DNA of 64,000 bases from the NCBI GenBank assembly GCA_032622095.1, contig CP136065.1, positions 242,275,530-242,339,529 of the forward strand, read 5' to 3'. Position numbers and translations under genes: made by a program. Source of the DNA: Siphonodentalium dalli. Taxonomy: Eukaryota; Mollusca; Scaphopoda; Gadilida; Siphonodentaliidae. This document shows, one piece after another, positions 42,155 through 55,256 of this stretch (positions are counted from its first letter, which is position 1; every line of letters starts with the position of its first letter). The notes under the pieces were generated by a model. That model saw only the letters and a program-made list of their open reading frames with translations. It searched no databases and was not told the DNA's origin.

Positions 42155-42735
42155 TTCTACTTCGACGGTTGGTGATAGTTACTTATGATGGGGTGATCAT
42201 GTTTGGTGCAATCTCAATGTTCTGAACAAGCTCAATTGTGAGCAATAATCTAGCACTACTCGGTAGTAAGTACAGCTTTCTATGAAATATTTAGCATAAT
42301 CAACAATGTTACCAGAAAAAAATAATTGACTGTTGATTATTTGTTTGGTTGTTTCAGTCGATAAGCCATATCACGATAAAAACTACACCATTCACGCAGC
42401 CAGATTATGTTGAACTTCTACCATTTGTTTTATTTCCATGATATATGAGGTGAATGTCTGAGCAGAGGCGCGAACTGCTTTATAAGCCCACGTACGCGAC
42501 GCCCCGCAGGGGCGAAGCGGTGGACTTTAGTTGGTACTGGGCGTACGCACTCGACGCTGGGAGAGCATTGAATCTGCAATACTGTTAAACGAAAAATAAG
42601 TTTCTAAAAATATATCATGACCCCGACACACACTTTGAACTTTGAACTCGTCTTCCCAAGCCACATATGCAGCGATTGGATAATCGCGTTTGTCTTAACC
42701 AATCAGAATCAACGTTGCTCACAGACGGTTGTTAG
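42155..42735. other. intergenic with a GC-rich hairpin and CCAAT motif
   Basis: Mostly plain. At 42488-42560 a locally GC-rich, CpG-containing stretch includes the hairpin CGCCCCGCAGGGGCG. AACCAATCAGAATC at about 42700 is a CCAAT-box-like motif. Possibly a promoter, but no gene beside it is proven. Confidence 0.35.
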
Positions 42736-43033
42736 GCAAGTGATGCTATTCAAACAAAGTTGAAAATCGCCACCTCGGTTTATTATTTCCACGAATTACC
42801 AATTACAACACACGCGTTGGGCGAGACAAAAACTGCTTACATTATGATATGCAAGGTGAGTACATGTACAAGATCAGTATCGGGTGTATGATGTACCATT
42901 GTGCGCCTTGTTTGGCGGCGAATGTAACAAATTCACCAATTCCCAGGCGATGGCAGACTGACTCTTGACCGTTGACTCCAAGTTTAGACTTTAGTGACTC
43001 GGGTTCAAAGTCATAATTCCACGATTCACTCAT
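42736..43033. other. two candidate coding stretches, unproven
   Basis: On the plus strand, 42736-42855 sits between a TTAG acceptor-like site and a consensus donor (TGCAAG|GTGAGT) and is open for 40 codons (ending GETKTAYIMICK). On the minus strand, 43033-42842 is open from an ATG (MSESWNYDFEPESLKSKLGV...) for 63 codons, with protein-like composition. They overlap by 14 bases, so at most one is likely coding. I recognise neither family. Confidence 0.2.
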
Positions 43034-43422
43034 GCAACAAATTTAGAAATTACAATTTGAACGAATCAAGCATCTACTTCATTTGTGATTATACTTGCGT
43101 CTTGCGAGTACTATATGTTACGTACACAGCGACAAAATTAATTTATGAACACAGTTTTGTCAAAGGTGTCATTACCTGCGACCAGAAATTATTTAGACAG
43201 AACGGAAGCGATCGAATTCTCGCATTGTTGACTTGTCGAATGATAGAACACTGACACACATCGATGGTAAAATGGTTTTCACGGTGATAATCCTGATGAG
43301 AAAGTATGGAATAATACAATAAGTCTGCCGTACACAACACTGACTACAGTACAGTACCGTTTATTAATATAACAGTTTGTTTTCAGTTTTGAAACTGGTA
43401 TTATTATTAGCCATTCTGCAAT

Positions 43423-45032
43423 CAGGTCGGGCACAGGTACCAATCGATCTCCGGAGACCGAACGATCTAGGAAGACCGTTCGGTCTCCCCCAAATATCAG
43501 TAATATTGGATAGTCGCTAGAGCCTAGAAGGCATGTTGTACCTCGATAAATGGCTACTCAAAAATATCTACGAGTATTTTGGCAAATTAAAATGCAAACC
43601 TGAAAATGTTGGAGCATTATTCAACAGTTGAATGCTCATTTCAGACGTCGTACCTAATAAAAATGGTGAACCGTGTCGATAAAACTATGAAAAATGAGTT
43701 TTTACTCGATCAAATAATCCTTGTTGTGTAGTTTCCGGCCGCAGGCCGGTTAGGATGGTCGGAATGCATTGTGCAGTTCCCTTCACCCTTTCTTTAATTC
43801 TTCGATGAAAATCGGTTGTTGAGGCTGTTGTATTTGGAGGCAAAGCAGTGGAAGCGTGGTGGAGGAGTCGAGGCTGTTGGATTTGGCTGTTGGTTGGCTT
43901 GGTTGACGGTTGTATGGGATCTAGATGGGGTCTGTCGGTGTTGTCGATTTCTAGGATGGACTTGGTCAAATAATATAGTTTCCATCAACTCTTGTGGTGC
44001 ATTCGATGTGTCACTTGTGGTATATACGAAAGAAACGATTTGATTGGTTAAAATGTGTGGTGCACTGCAATGCACTATTTGGAACGCAGTATAACGGTAC
44101 GAAATTGTACTGGTCTACGGGAGACAGGTTAGTTATTATGAAATACGGAATATGGGGAAATATAGTTTCCGGACTAACCCAATTTTTTTTTTGTAAAGTG
44201 ACATTAATCATTATTTGATCGTGACATACATGAAGTAAATTGCATATTATTTGAAATAATAATGCTTATTACAACAAAAAAGAGACTACGTTATGAGCGT
44301 TGAAGTATTACGTTCCGACATGCGTGAATGTTTTAATGTGAATAATTTGTATAGCTGACCCCCCCCCCCCCCCCCCCAACACTCACATCTTTCTTCTTGC
44401 GTGATATTCAAAGCTTGAATTTCACAAATTTATCGACATTAAAGCATGTCATTTATAAAAAAACATGATTTAATTGTGGTAAGATACATTGCCACCGATA
44501 GTGAGCGATAGAACCGTTTCAGTCCGGTAGTCAAGCGAAATATGTTAGTGTTTTTACCTCTATGTGTTTCCGTAGTTGACCGCTGTTATTTCTGCTGCAA
44601 CAAATTGTACCCATTAATTTAATAGAACATACCTTTGCAAAGTTTGCATTCCAACCAATCACCGATTGCAACACAGTTTGAGATTGGATGATGTTCACTT
44701 GATCCAACCACGATTATGGCAGGAAAAACATATATCTCGTATGTTGACAATATTGTTAATGTCAACTAATTCTTTCATCAACAGCAGAACATCCGGTAAA
44801 ATAATAAGAATGTGCACTCAAATACGACATTAGTGCCGTTATGATCCCCTCAGGTACTAGTAGTCATCTCTAAAATTATATTTTGATCAACACTTTTCGA
44901 TGTTACCTGATTTCGCCGTCGCTTCGGTGCGCGTCAATGACTTCCTTCAATAACATAGTAATTTGGGGAGACCGAACGGTCTTCCTAGATCGTTCGGTCT
45001 CCGGAGATCGATTGGTACCTGTGCCCGACCTG
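43423..45032. mobile_element. 1.61-kb DNA transposon with 70-bp perfect TIRs
   Basis: Left end CAGGTCGGGCACAGGTACCA (43423) to about 43492; right end its exact complement at 44963-45032, identical for 68 bases and 1-base indel after. Flanked on both sides by GCAAT (43418-43422 and 45033-45037), a 5-bp target duplication. The TIR itself contains an inner palindrome (CCGAACGATCTAGGAAGACC / GTTCGG). The interior has no recognisable transposase; a 94-codon minus frame at 43685-43969 (proline/threonine/glutamine-rich) is of unknown worth. A C run sits at 44360-44377. Superfamily undetermined. Confidence 0.92.
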
Positions 45033-46283
45033 GCAATACCAAATGGCTTCACCTTCACACTACTAGTATGTTTATACACGTCATCTTCAAGTTAATCATG
45101 ATTGCAAGGAAATACCGTAAGTAGCGGGAATTGTCTTGGATCCAGCTATTATTTTTTTAAACTTTCATCCTAATATTTGTAATATTATAATAGTCTCTCT
45201 GACAGTGACACTCATGAGTCATGTATGAACATTATTATTTTTCGCTCAGTTTTAAATTTACGCAGCTACACTACAGATACAGTTCTTAATCGATGTTGAA
45301 TATATATTTGAGAACCGCCATGCACAACATACATGTAAAAGTACTGCATGCACCAGTACCGGTACATATAAAAAGGACAAAAAAATGTCCATGTTTCGAC
45401 TGACCAAAATCCATGTTCAGGACCTCAAACCTAATTTTTTTTCCTCGACAGCTATAATTTTTTTGAAAACACTATACATTAAACCGAAACAACTATCATG
45501 CAAGCCTTCCATCATGATCAGTTAACCATGCATTTTTTCGGTTTCCCCATGTACATGTAGGCCTATCCATGTGTAAGCTGAGATATAAAAATGGATTAAC
45601 TTACTGAATGCGAAATCGCTACCATACATGATTTGTGGTTATGTTAAAACCCAATTGGTCTGTCTTTCAATTTCTGTTATTGTTTAGTCAGCTAACGATC
45701 AGTGAGAGCAAGTACAATTACATTGTTCTCTTTTCGTTTCACACAAGCTGACACAAGTAGAACTTTTCTCAAAGTAAATTTATCTTCTCATGTGCATGGT
45801 CAGTGGCTCAGTGGACACTGATCCCCAGTGACAAGCCACTGTTCATCGCAGTTACTAGTACCATGGAAACGTACATGTTAAAACTCAACCATTTTAGGTT
45901 ACTTGTACCGCTGCAAACTTAGCTTGAAAGATATATGTCTTATTAGCATCATAGTAGCAACTGTTTAAGTAATGGTTCCCATCACAGAACACATGGCCAA
46001 CGCTGATAATCCTCAAGCATATTAGGCAAAAAAATCATAATACCTGTGGAATTGTGGGATAGACATACCGGTACATGTATGTCCAGTTAAACTTTTCACA
46101 TGCCCATAATTTAACTGATGGGAAAGGTTATAAATATACCTTCGATCAACCTATATACCTTAATCAACTATTACAGTGACCGTGAACATTTTGACAAGTG
46201 CAAATTTTGGCACCTGCGAATAAAATATTGCCAGTAATTAATAAAGGTGTGGGAGCAATCGCTCCCTTTTCCTGGGAAAGACT

Positions 46284-46408
46284 TGGCCAATGCATTCTCT
46301 TTTATACTAGTAGGTGAGGTGTCATATTGGCGACTCGCATATATAAGAGAATGCATTGGCACAGGGATTTTGCAAAATTTCAGGAAGCTCCAGTTAGGAA
46401 AGGGTTAA
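46284..46408. mobile_element. MITE fragment with the CCAATGCATTCTC palindrome
   Basis: A damaged copy of the palindrome (GGCCAATGCATTCTCTT ... GCATATATAAGAGAATGCAT, then TGGCACAGGG) followed by GAAGCTCCAGTTAGGAAAGGGTTAA. The right terminus differs from copies A-C, as in the 58-kb copy, so there are at least two related MITE subfamilies. Confidence 0.75.
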
Positions 46409-46656
46409 TAAATAGCATCAGCTAAGAAGTAGTATCAGCTTAGAAGATAATATATGTAGGAAACTTAATACACAGGGGTACTGTAACGTGACCCATGGAT
46501 TGTCGTGGGATAGGTGCTATGTTTCTCAGATGATTTTAAAGTGGCACTAATAATTAGCAATAAAGAGTGTTTGTCATCAGCTTAGAATATATGTAGGGGG
46601 AACTGTCTCAGGTGTCTCATGGAATAGGTGCGGCAAATCAAAGAGACACTAATAAT

Positions 46657-47587
46657 TAGTCCAAGTCTTCTCGTACTAAAACTAGCTAAGATTTTGGGAT
46701 GGAGATGCTAATATTTAGTCCGAGTTCCAGGCCCATGCATTCCTATGACACGAGTTACGTCCAGGATCTGTGGCCGGAATCTGTGGTGTATTTTACTCGA
46801 TTTACCTAACAAAGCAATACATGATGCTATATACATCGGAAAGAGTGACATCTTATGGTCATAATGGTGTATAATAATCTAACTTTAATGTTAAATTACA
46901 CATAGAATATTCCGGTTGATTGCCACAAACATCGTTGTTTTTTCTGTTTGTTTACTTAACTGAAAGCCGAACTCAGGTTCCGAAGAACTTCGGCATTGTC
47001 CGGTGTTTGTTTTGGCCGAGACGAATTTCGATACAAACAAAATGGCGGCCCCCATGATATTCTAATGCTCATTGTGTTTACACTGTTTTAAACTGTGAGA
47101 TGGTTGTAATTCCCGTAATTTATTTAATGTATTACATTTATATCTTCAATATGTATTTAATCTATGTATTTATTTATTTATTGTCACGTATAATTACGAT
47201 TACAATGGAGAATTCATCGTGCGTGGTTGATTGAAAATCTACGCAATATTTTCACCGGAAAATGCCGAACGCAGTTCGCAAGGTCAACTGAGTTCGCATA
47301 CTTTAAAAAATATGTAAACACTGCGGCAAATGTTTCTTTTCACATTAAATTACCGCTTTCAATTCACAACCGATGTGGGTTTCAGATAAAATAGCATGTC
47401 TTCTGCGGAAACTATCCGTTTATTGTAGCAATTGTGATATTTTATTTTATATAATTGTGGTTTTATTTGAGCGGGTCACTAACGCTTAAGTCGTGTCATA
47501 GGAATGCATGGGCCTGGAACTCGGACTAAATACTAGCATCTCCATCCCAAAATCTTAGCTAGTTTTAGTACGAGAAGACTTGGACTA
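46657..47587. mobile_element. 931-bp Mutator-like MITE
   Basis: TIRs of 97 bp: left 46657-46753 starts TAGTCCAAGTCTTCTCGTAC, right 47491-47587 is its complement with one mismatch. Flanked by the 9-bp direct repeat ACTAATAAT (46648-46656 and 47588-47596). Long TIRs and a 9-bp target duplication are Mutator/MULE features. The interior has no transposase; it has a CCGAAC/GTTCGG-containing stretch and AT-rich DNA. Confidence 0.92.
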
Positions 47588-47599
47588 ACTAATAATTAG

Positions 47600-48860
47600 C
47601 TTGGATGACTTGTGGGCACAATAATTATTTAACCCTCATTAAAGCAAACTCCTGGTATCCCAGCTACAGTAGTAGTTACTACTGTTTATTTTTAATGTTG
47701 ACAACAATGCTTTTAGATGTCAGCAAAAATTTACATGGTTGTACTCGGTAGTTCAAACTGCTTGGCATAAAAAGGGACTGTTAGTCGTTCCTTTTATTTA
47801 ACAGTTCAAACTCCATGAAAAGAAGCCATAGTACTTACAATGCAGCATACACTTGATCAATTGATTAGTTGTGCAACCACACTTGTTAAAATCATGTCTG
47901 TATTGTGTATGTATTATTGTATACTTAAAGTGTTTTATTTTCTATTTTCAGGGATATTTTGTATCTACATCCTGCTTATCACACATATAACTATATAACT
48001 ATATCAACTATCAGAAGTTCAACTATGTGATCTGACATTTACTGGTTCTGAATACATTTTGAAAAGGCATCAGACAATTTTTTTGGACAGGTGTAAAATT
48101 AATATTCACAATCAGAGATTAAATGGAACTGTTGTATCCTGACTATGATGACACAAATGTCAAATCCACTATTTTCTGTGGGCTCTCTTCTTGGAATGTT
48201 ATTCACACACAAAGACAATATCAACACCAAGGACACAAACTTTTAATAACTTGCAACTTCAGCTTCCTTATAATACTACTAGAAAAGGAAATGATGAGAA
48301 AACAGGATAACAGAAAATACATCATCTATTCTAAATTATATTGGAGGTAGTCATGTGTGCAATGGATACTTTTGGGGTGGAGGCATACATGTGTAATATG
48401 TGCACACGGTATAGTGATTCTTGACCTGAGGTAACAAGGAATTCACTCCAGGAAGCTGATGTGTATTTATTTATTCAGTGCAAAACATCTTATGAAAGTA
48501 CAGGGTATTGATCCACTTGTTCTAAGGAAAATATACACTGCTTCAATTCTGGAAAATGTTATTAAAGCTTGTTCTATTACGTTTGGAAAGTGTCATAATT
48601 TACACTTGAATGTGGCTGTACATATATGTCTAACAGAAAGTGTAATGAAAAGACATGAAGACTCCTGGGTGATGTGATTGCCTTCTGATTAATAAAATAT
48701 TGGGCCAAGAGTATGATCATATTATTTTGAACTAAATCCAAATTCACCAATAAGCAATATATTGTTATTAGAATGAGATACTGCCATCATACCGGTTGGT
48801 ATTTTTTCATTCTTGCCACATTTGTCATGTTCCAGGGATCAGGGTGTGCAATAAAGAGAG
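47600..48860. other. intergenic, no gene accepted
   Basis: AT-rich. Two open frames (48123-48350 and 48459-48677) have somewhat protein-like composition; the second contains RKIYTASILENVIKACSITF, faintly like the LINE 'FY...IESVL..C...WFG' segment. I treat them as possible decayed retroelement, not genes. Confidence 0.35.
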
Positions 48861-48865
48861 GATCT

Positions 48866-49001
48866 ACGAGTCCCCAGTTTATAGCGGAATTTACAAAACG
48901 AGTCCAGAAAATTAGAACTGGACGAGCCTTTGTTGAGGTCCTGACCTAATGTAGTGGACGAGTTTTGTAAATTCCGCTATAGCCTATACTCTGGGGACGA
49001 G
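48866..49001. mobile_element. hairpin MITE
   Basis: Left ACGAGTCCCCAG ... TATAGCGGAATTTACAAAAC, right GTTTTGTAAATTCCGCTATA ... CTGGGGACGAG: inverted arms of about 45-50 bp with small indels, around a loop of about 35 bases. Confidence 0.8.
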
Positions 49002-49571
49002 TTATAGATTATATTTATTACATGATCTAAAGCCTCGACAAAACCTACTTAAATCAACAAATGGGACGCTAAACTAACATCGGCTTATATAAGACATGGG
49101 ATGACCTTTCATGTAACTGTGCATTGTTTGCGCGTGTAAAGAAATAGTCCCAGATAAATAAAGACACTTTGATGTATTTAATGGTGTATATATAATGACA
49201 TAACTTTTCAAATTCTTCATGATTATAGCTGGTTGGAAAAATATTGGAAGGCATAATATATGGAGTGTAAATAGAAGACAGACCGGAAGTCAAGGGTCAC
49301 CTGGCACTATTTCCTGTTATTAAACGAACGTTTAATATCACAATTTATCACATAATTAACTCACAAAACCAGGTTCATAATTATTGGTAAGACACACGTG
49401 TAATATTAGCACGTGCGATGACGTCACACCATTATTTAAATGACTTGCGATTGCTGACGTTTATGATAGTTTTCTTCGATGAATACTTCACGTTGCTTCG
49501 CGTTTATTTGATCATGTGATAAAAGGTATATCAAACTCATTCTACTTTATACGTAATTTATCAACCTCATC

Positions 49572-49622
49572 CACTAAATTCTATTTGAGTCTCGGTGAAC
49601 CTCGGCTCAAATCGAATTTAGT
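49572..49622. repeat. short hairpin
   Basis: ACTAAATTCTATTTGAGTC and its near complement GGCTCAAATCGAATTTAGT, separated by a short loop. Confidence 0.65.
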
Positions 49623-49979
49623 TATCCGATTGATAGATTCCGTACAAAATATAAACTCATGTGAGATCCTCTACATACAAATATTTACTATAATTTTGCC
49701 TTACATACATCAGGGTACATGTACTACTATAGCTATATAAGTTCGTGAAACATGACTGCAAACAGCAAATGTTATGTTCAATTAGACACTTCAAAGAAAG
49801 AACATACATCGGTGCTATGGCCCCAAGTTTATGAAACTCCTGCGATCCCATAACAATAACGCATGAGGTATTTCACTGTTCGTGTAGAAAATTGTGCTAT
49901 CTTTGCGCATTTGCACTCATATGGTAAACTGATGACAGGAACACACATAATCAGTTGTGTGTATATATTGCATACCAAC

Positions 49980-52940
49980 GTTTCATATTGACATACCGGT
50001 AGTGGCACATGCGTCCATATGCTTGCGATATAAACGATGACAAGAGTCTGCTAATTTGGTCATTTCTATTCTTAACAATGTGTTCCAGACTCGTGATGTT
50101 TCAATATTTTGGGAGGTGTGTCCATACGGTTGTGACGTTGATGAACACGTCCTGGCATATGGGCTGAAAGATCCATTATTGATGCAGTTGTGCTGTGGAA
50201 AATGATTGACGTATTTACTCAGTATAACCAAAATAAAACTACAGCTTTAGCATCGTGGCAGTCTAGTAATAACTAGACCAAGGTTTCCTTACAGTCAACT
50301 CCCAACGTCAGTTGAAAGTAATGAAAGTTATGTCTAGTTTTAATAAGACTGGCATCGTGGTATACCGGTAGCAGTAATTGGTAGCAGTGTTCTCAGCTCT
50401 ACTTGGTAAGTTGGTATGATTGTGATTTGATATTGACGGTTTGTGGTGTCAGTTATATTTAAGCAGGTCCCTGTAGCTACAAGCAATTGCATTAAAATCC
50501 GAACAAATTCAGTTTCAAACTGGCAATTTCACGATTCCATTGCACATGCAGGAACATACACATTGCAAAGATGTTAAGGTGCGGCGTGGACTTCCGGAAT
50601 ATTTATGAAATTCTGTGCGATCGTGGAAGTGTATTTGACAGGTCAAGCTATCATTACGTCATTGCACTTGTCAGATAAACTGACGACACGAGCACACACA
50701 TGCGGTTTTGTTTATTTCATACCAAGCGAGTGGTATTGATAAGGTGGCAAGTGCTTTCATATGCTTGCGTCATACAATATGGAAATATTATGTCTACCCA
50801 TTAGTGGTAGGAAGTTCAATGATGGCTATTACTTAATTTCACAATGCGTTCAATAGTTGGTATGTCGATATTCCAGAAGGGACGCCCATATGGTTGCGAC
50901 ATTGATCAACTCATACTAGAATATAGACTGAAAATCCTTTATTGGTGTACCAGCGCAGTGTGAAAATGGGTGATGTGAGAGCGCATTAAAATATATAATA
51001 CGGCCTTAGACTTGTGACATAACCAGTAAGTGTGTACAGTGTTCTCAACGCTACCTGCTATTAGAGTTTTGATGCTGATAGTGCATGGTGTCTATTAAAT
51101 TTAACAATTTCATGACTTGAGTTTCCGGAAATATTACGAAAAACCCTGTGCCAACGCATTCTCTTACATAAATTATAGGAGTCTTCCTATATATGAGAAG
51201 GCACTGGAACATGGTCTTTAATACCACAACAGTGCAGCTCCCAGCATTAAAAGGATAAACAAATATTGCAGGAAAAATACAAACAGTCACCAAAATACTT
51301 AAAAATTTCCAGGTTGTGTGATTAAATCTATGAGTTTAAATCGTTATATGTATTTGACACTTTCATGGAAGAAACCGTGTTGAGCAACATCCAGAATGCA
51401 GGGACGTAGAGACACTTGTGGGGAAGGGTCAGTTAGAATATGCCATTCCAATGTGTGATTAACAGCGCATATGTGTGTTATTTCCCCCTGGTATATGACA
51501 TACTTGCATACGTCGCGTAAGGATAACAGTTTGTATTTGACTGATCGTGCGACCATTACGCCACTGCACTCGTCCGATATACGACAACAGTAACTCGCGC
51601 ATGCGATTTTGTGTATATATTCCGTACCAAGCGTGCGATGTCGTGTCAAGTGCGTCCATATGCGTGCGACATACAGTATATGGCAATAGTTTGACAATCC
51701 GTTAGTGGTATACTATGTTCAATTGTGGTTAATTCTTATTTTCACATTGCATGCGTTCTAGAGTTGGGATACGTCGATATTCCGGAAGGGGCGCTCACGT
51801 GGTTGCGACATCGATTAATGGATCCTGGCATATGGACTGAACATTGCTTTATTGACGTAGAAGCGCAGTGAACAAAAAATAAAGCCTTAAAATGTTTACA
51901 CAACCAGTAATTGGGTACAGTATTCTCGATACGTGTATGACTGAATGTTGGTGCTGATGGTGTTTGGTGTCCGTATTATTTTGAAGCAGATATGACAATT
52001 ATCGCAAGAAAAATACAAATGAAGTTACTAAAATGTAGGTTTTATGGTTAAATCTATGCGTTTTTTTACCTGAAATTTAGCACTTTCACTCAAGAAACAG
52101 TGTTAGGCAACATTTATCTTCAAGGGATATAGAGACATCGGTGGGGAAGAGTCAGTTAGAATATATCGATCGAGCGTGTGGAAAACAGACCCAGTTGCAT
52201 GTTTGTTACTGGCCGATAGTGTATGATAACCATGCATGCATGCGTCTTTTAATGAGAACAATAATGTTTTTTGGCAGATTGTGCTATCCTACGCCATTGA
52301 ACTCGTCCGATATACTGACAACAGTAACACACACGAGTAGTTTTGTGTATATATTCCATACCAAGCATGCGACATTGATATCGTGTCATAAGTGCATCCA
52401 CATGCTTGCGACATACACTAGTTATGGCAATAGTCTGTCCAACCGGTAGTGGGACATTGTATTTAATCGTGGATACTTCTTAATTTCACATTGCGTTCCG
52501 AAGTTGATCAACATATCCTGGTATATATTGACTGAAAATTGCTTTATTGACGTAGTAGCAGCGTACGCATTATTGATGTAGGAACGCTTTACACACAAAC
52601 AAATAACGATTATATAACGATGTGACATAACTACAATATTTTGGACTCTGGTATGACTGAATTTTGGGAATTATGTGCATGCCTGCGTCGCGTAAGGATG
52701 ACACTTCGTCGTTGCAATCGTCGATATACTGATACCAGTAACATACGCGTGCGGTTTTGTGTATGTATCCCACATATTGATATAGTGTCAAATGCATGCG
52801 TCCATATGCTTGCGACATATACTGTGACATGGGTCTGTCAATCCGTTAATGTCACTATGTTCAATCGTGCCTGTTAGTTCTTAATGTCACACCTGTGTTC
52901 TTTAGTTGGCATATGGGACGAGCACCCATATGCTTGCGAC
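49980..52940. repeat. diverged long tandem repeat, 0.4-0.9 kb units
   Basis: The landmark GTCCATATGCTTGCGA(C/T) and its context recur near 50011, 50757, 51652, 52388 and 52796. A second landmark (GTTGCGACATTGAT with ATATTCC(A/G)GAAGGG) recurs near 50860-50905, 51772-51816 and in fragments at 50110 and 52500. Spacing is about 745, 895, 735 and 410 bases, so the units are expanding and decaying. Open frames at 51344-51697 and 52141-52449 are repeat translations. Confidence 0.75.
51145..51215. mobile_element. degenerate MITE remnant
   Basis: CCCTGTGCCAACGCATTCTC and TATATGAGAAGGCACTGG are a decayed version of the CCAATGCATTCTC palindrome of the piggyBac-like MITEs. Confidence 0.5.
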
Positions 52941-53539
52941 ATGACTGTAACAGGACTTGTTTCTTCGGATTGTGAACTATACTATACTGTATGACGTCAC
53001 CATGTGCTCACACAATTCCCTCCAACTTATGCAAATAAGCATTTCTATCTCAGATTTGAATAGACGTTGGATATTTTCGGACTACATGCCTTAGCTGTGT
53101 AGCAACACACCATGAGCTATACAGCACACCCTGTAATCACTCCACATGTAGTGCAGAATTTCAACACACAACTTGGAGCATTTTTTAATGTAATTTTATT
53201 ATATTTCCACGCTGTCAAGCAGACCAGATCTTCGGTGTTACCAGTAAACGCATCGAGTAAAAAATGTTGTGAAAATGTGAACAGTGTCGCACAAAAGAAC
53301 ACCTCTTCGAAAGTTCTATTTTAGCACAGGAAGAAATGTCATTTTTTCCCTTTATCTTTGTCACATCAATTTCGTCGACTAATTTCAATACCGGTATAAT
53401 TCAAAAGCGGTATTTATTATAAATGTATTTCGTATCGCAAACTGCCAGATTTAATCTACATGGGCTTTATTACGTTTACGTATGGTCATATTATCTATGA
53501 TGACATTGCCTTACTCGTATAAAGCTAAATATAGTACAG

Positions 53540-54287
53540 ACGAATTATGGTTGAACCCGGAACTAATTGCAACACCAAAGGTGCCATCATATAGAGAACG
53601 TCAATGTTTGCAACATACACAAAATTTTGAGAACAATATTTGGGACAAATAGCAAAATTTATGTTTCCATGGCAACGAGGGGTGATTTTAACTGACTGTG
53701 GACACTAGGTGTTAAATTGCGTGTGTGACGAGAACTGTTTCAATTATTTCAAATATTATGTTGGTTTATATGAACACCCATTGCTGTTTTAACTTTTAAA
53801 ACGAGGTTCACCTCTTGGGAAGGTGAAGGTCATATGTAAAGGTCAAGGTCATTGCACAAATGTGTGCTTTTTCCGATACTATCTTATAACTTCGACCCAC
53901 TTGATTGAAATTAAAGATGTAGAAACATAATTTGGAGGTCCACCGCTTAGTGAAGAATTATAGTTTTACCAATAATATCAACTCATTCCAGAGATATAGA
54001 CCTTCAAATTTCGTGATAAGCAAAATTGTGTATTTTGACCAGACATGGTTATAGGTGAGTGGTCATTAGAGGAAACGGGCCAAATTCGTACATAAAGAAT
54101 TGTTATATACCGTTGGAAAGCTTATGGATTGTCCATTATTATTAGTCCTGTTGTAGTGAGCAAAAGTGGTAATAAAATGTAGATATTATTGTTGCCATGG
54201 CAACGGATATATACTATTTTTGTGAAAAAATGGGGAAAAAGGTCATATCTAAGAATATAATTGGTCTGGGTAAGAATAGTTCATATA

Positions 54288-54350
<63 letters not shown>

Positions 54351-54480
54351 TGAATGTCCTATCTAATGTGCCGTCACCTGTTATTGTTATAGGTCAAGGT
54401 AACACTTAAAAGTCAAGTTCATTCGGGAAAAGTTGAAAACCCTGGTTTTGCTCTCATTAAAACACATAACAATAACATAT
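53540..54480. repeat. unclassified repeat-like stretch with (TA)n microsatellite
   Basis: Contains AAGGTCAAGGTCATT at 53854, TTGCCATGGCAACG at 54190 and an earlier CCATGGCAACGAGG, then a (TA) run of about 60 bases at 54287-54348 and AGGTCAAGGT again at 54391. It reads like an old transposable element, but I cannot define ends. Confidence 0.45.
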
Positions 54481-54569
54481 ATATGCAGCCTGCATGTTCC
54501 TGTGATATTGCAAGAAATAAGAACGCAGTAAATAATCACATACAATTTCTAAACAAAATGATATATTAC

Positions 54570-55240
54570 ATTCCCATGTGCAGGGACGTTGCGACTGGGG
54601 GTTGGGTGTCTCGCCCCCCCCCCCCCCCAAATTTCACACCAACAGTAGGTGGAAAAAGTTCTTTTAGTTTGATTTTCAAACAGTTTATTTGGGGAATTTA
54701 TTGTTTTTGGACCAATATTTGCATATCTTTCTACTTTTGGTCAAAATATTTTACTGAAATTTCCAACACTTGGAAAGCTTGTGTCCAGGACACTCCCACG
54801 TGGCCAGTCAAAAAATTGCTAGTTAATTTAAGAAAACGATATTGTCCTACATGTGGTCAACATTGTCATTGGAATTGTCACCAGTTGGGAATTTTCCAGC
54901 CTAAGTGGGGATGTCAGGTTTGAAGTGTCCAACTCTAGGGAAGCTTGAAGCTAGTCTATAGATGCTAGGATTTTGCGATTTTTTTGTTCAGATTTCTAAA
55001 TTTTCACACAGCGGGTCGAACCATGTTCCCTCCCCGTGGCCAATAAAAACTGGTAATTAGTTTAAAATAATAATATTTTACTACATCTAGTTAAAATTGT
55101 GGACTGAAATGGTCATCAGTTGGAGAATTATCCAACATAATGGTGAGTATGAGGTTTGAAATTTCCAACACTAGGAAAGCTTGAAGCCAGTCTAGATGCT
55201 AGGATTTTTGCGATTTTCTTGTTTAGTTTCAAAATTTTCT
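54570..55240. repeat. dispersed repeat with internal 0.2-kb tandem, copy 1
   Basis: GGAAAGCTTG and GATGCTAGGATTTT recur at about 54770, 54935 and 55175, giving 2-3 diverged tandem units. The left part (CAGGGACGTTGCGACTGGGG, then a C run at 54612-54626) recurs at 60690-61000. This is a repeat family, not a gene. Confidence 0.65.
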
Positions 55241-55256
55241 CACACCGGGCCGAACA

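Noticed and set aside
42488-42560. GC-rich hairpin as a structured RNA gene (tRNA, snRNA, 5S)
   Set aside because: No A/B boxes, cloverleaf or Sm site could be matched; only a simple 6-bp hairpin is clear.
43685-44075. Minus ORFs inside the 1.61-kb transposon as a transposase
   Set aside because: No DDE/D motif, zinc finger or DNA-binding domain; too short.
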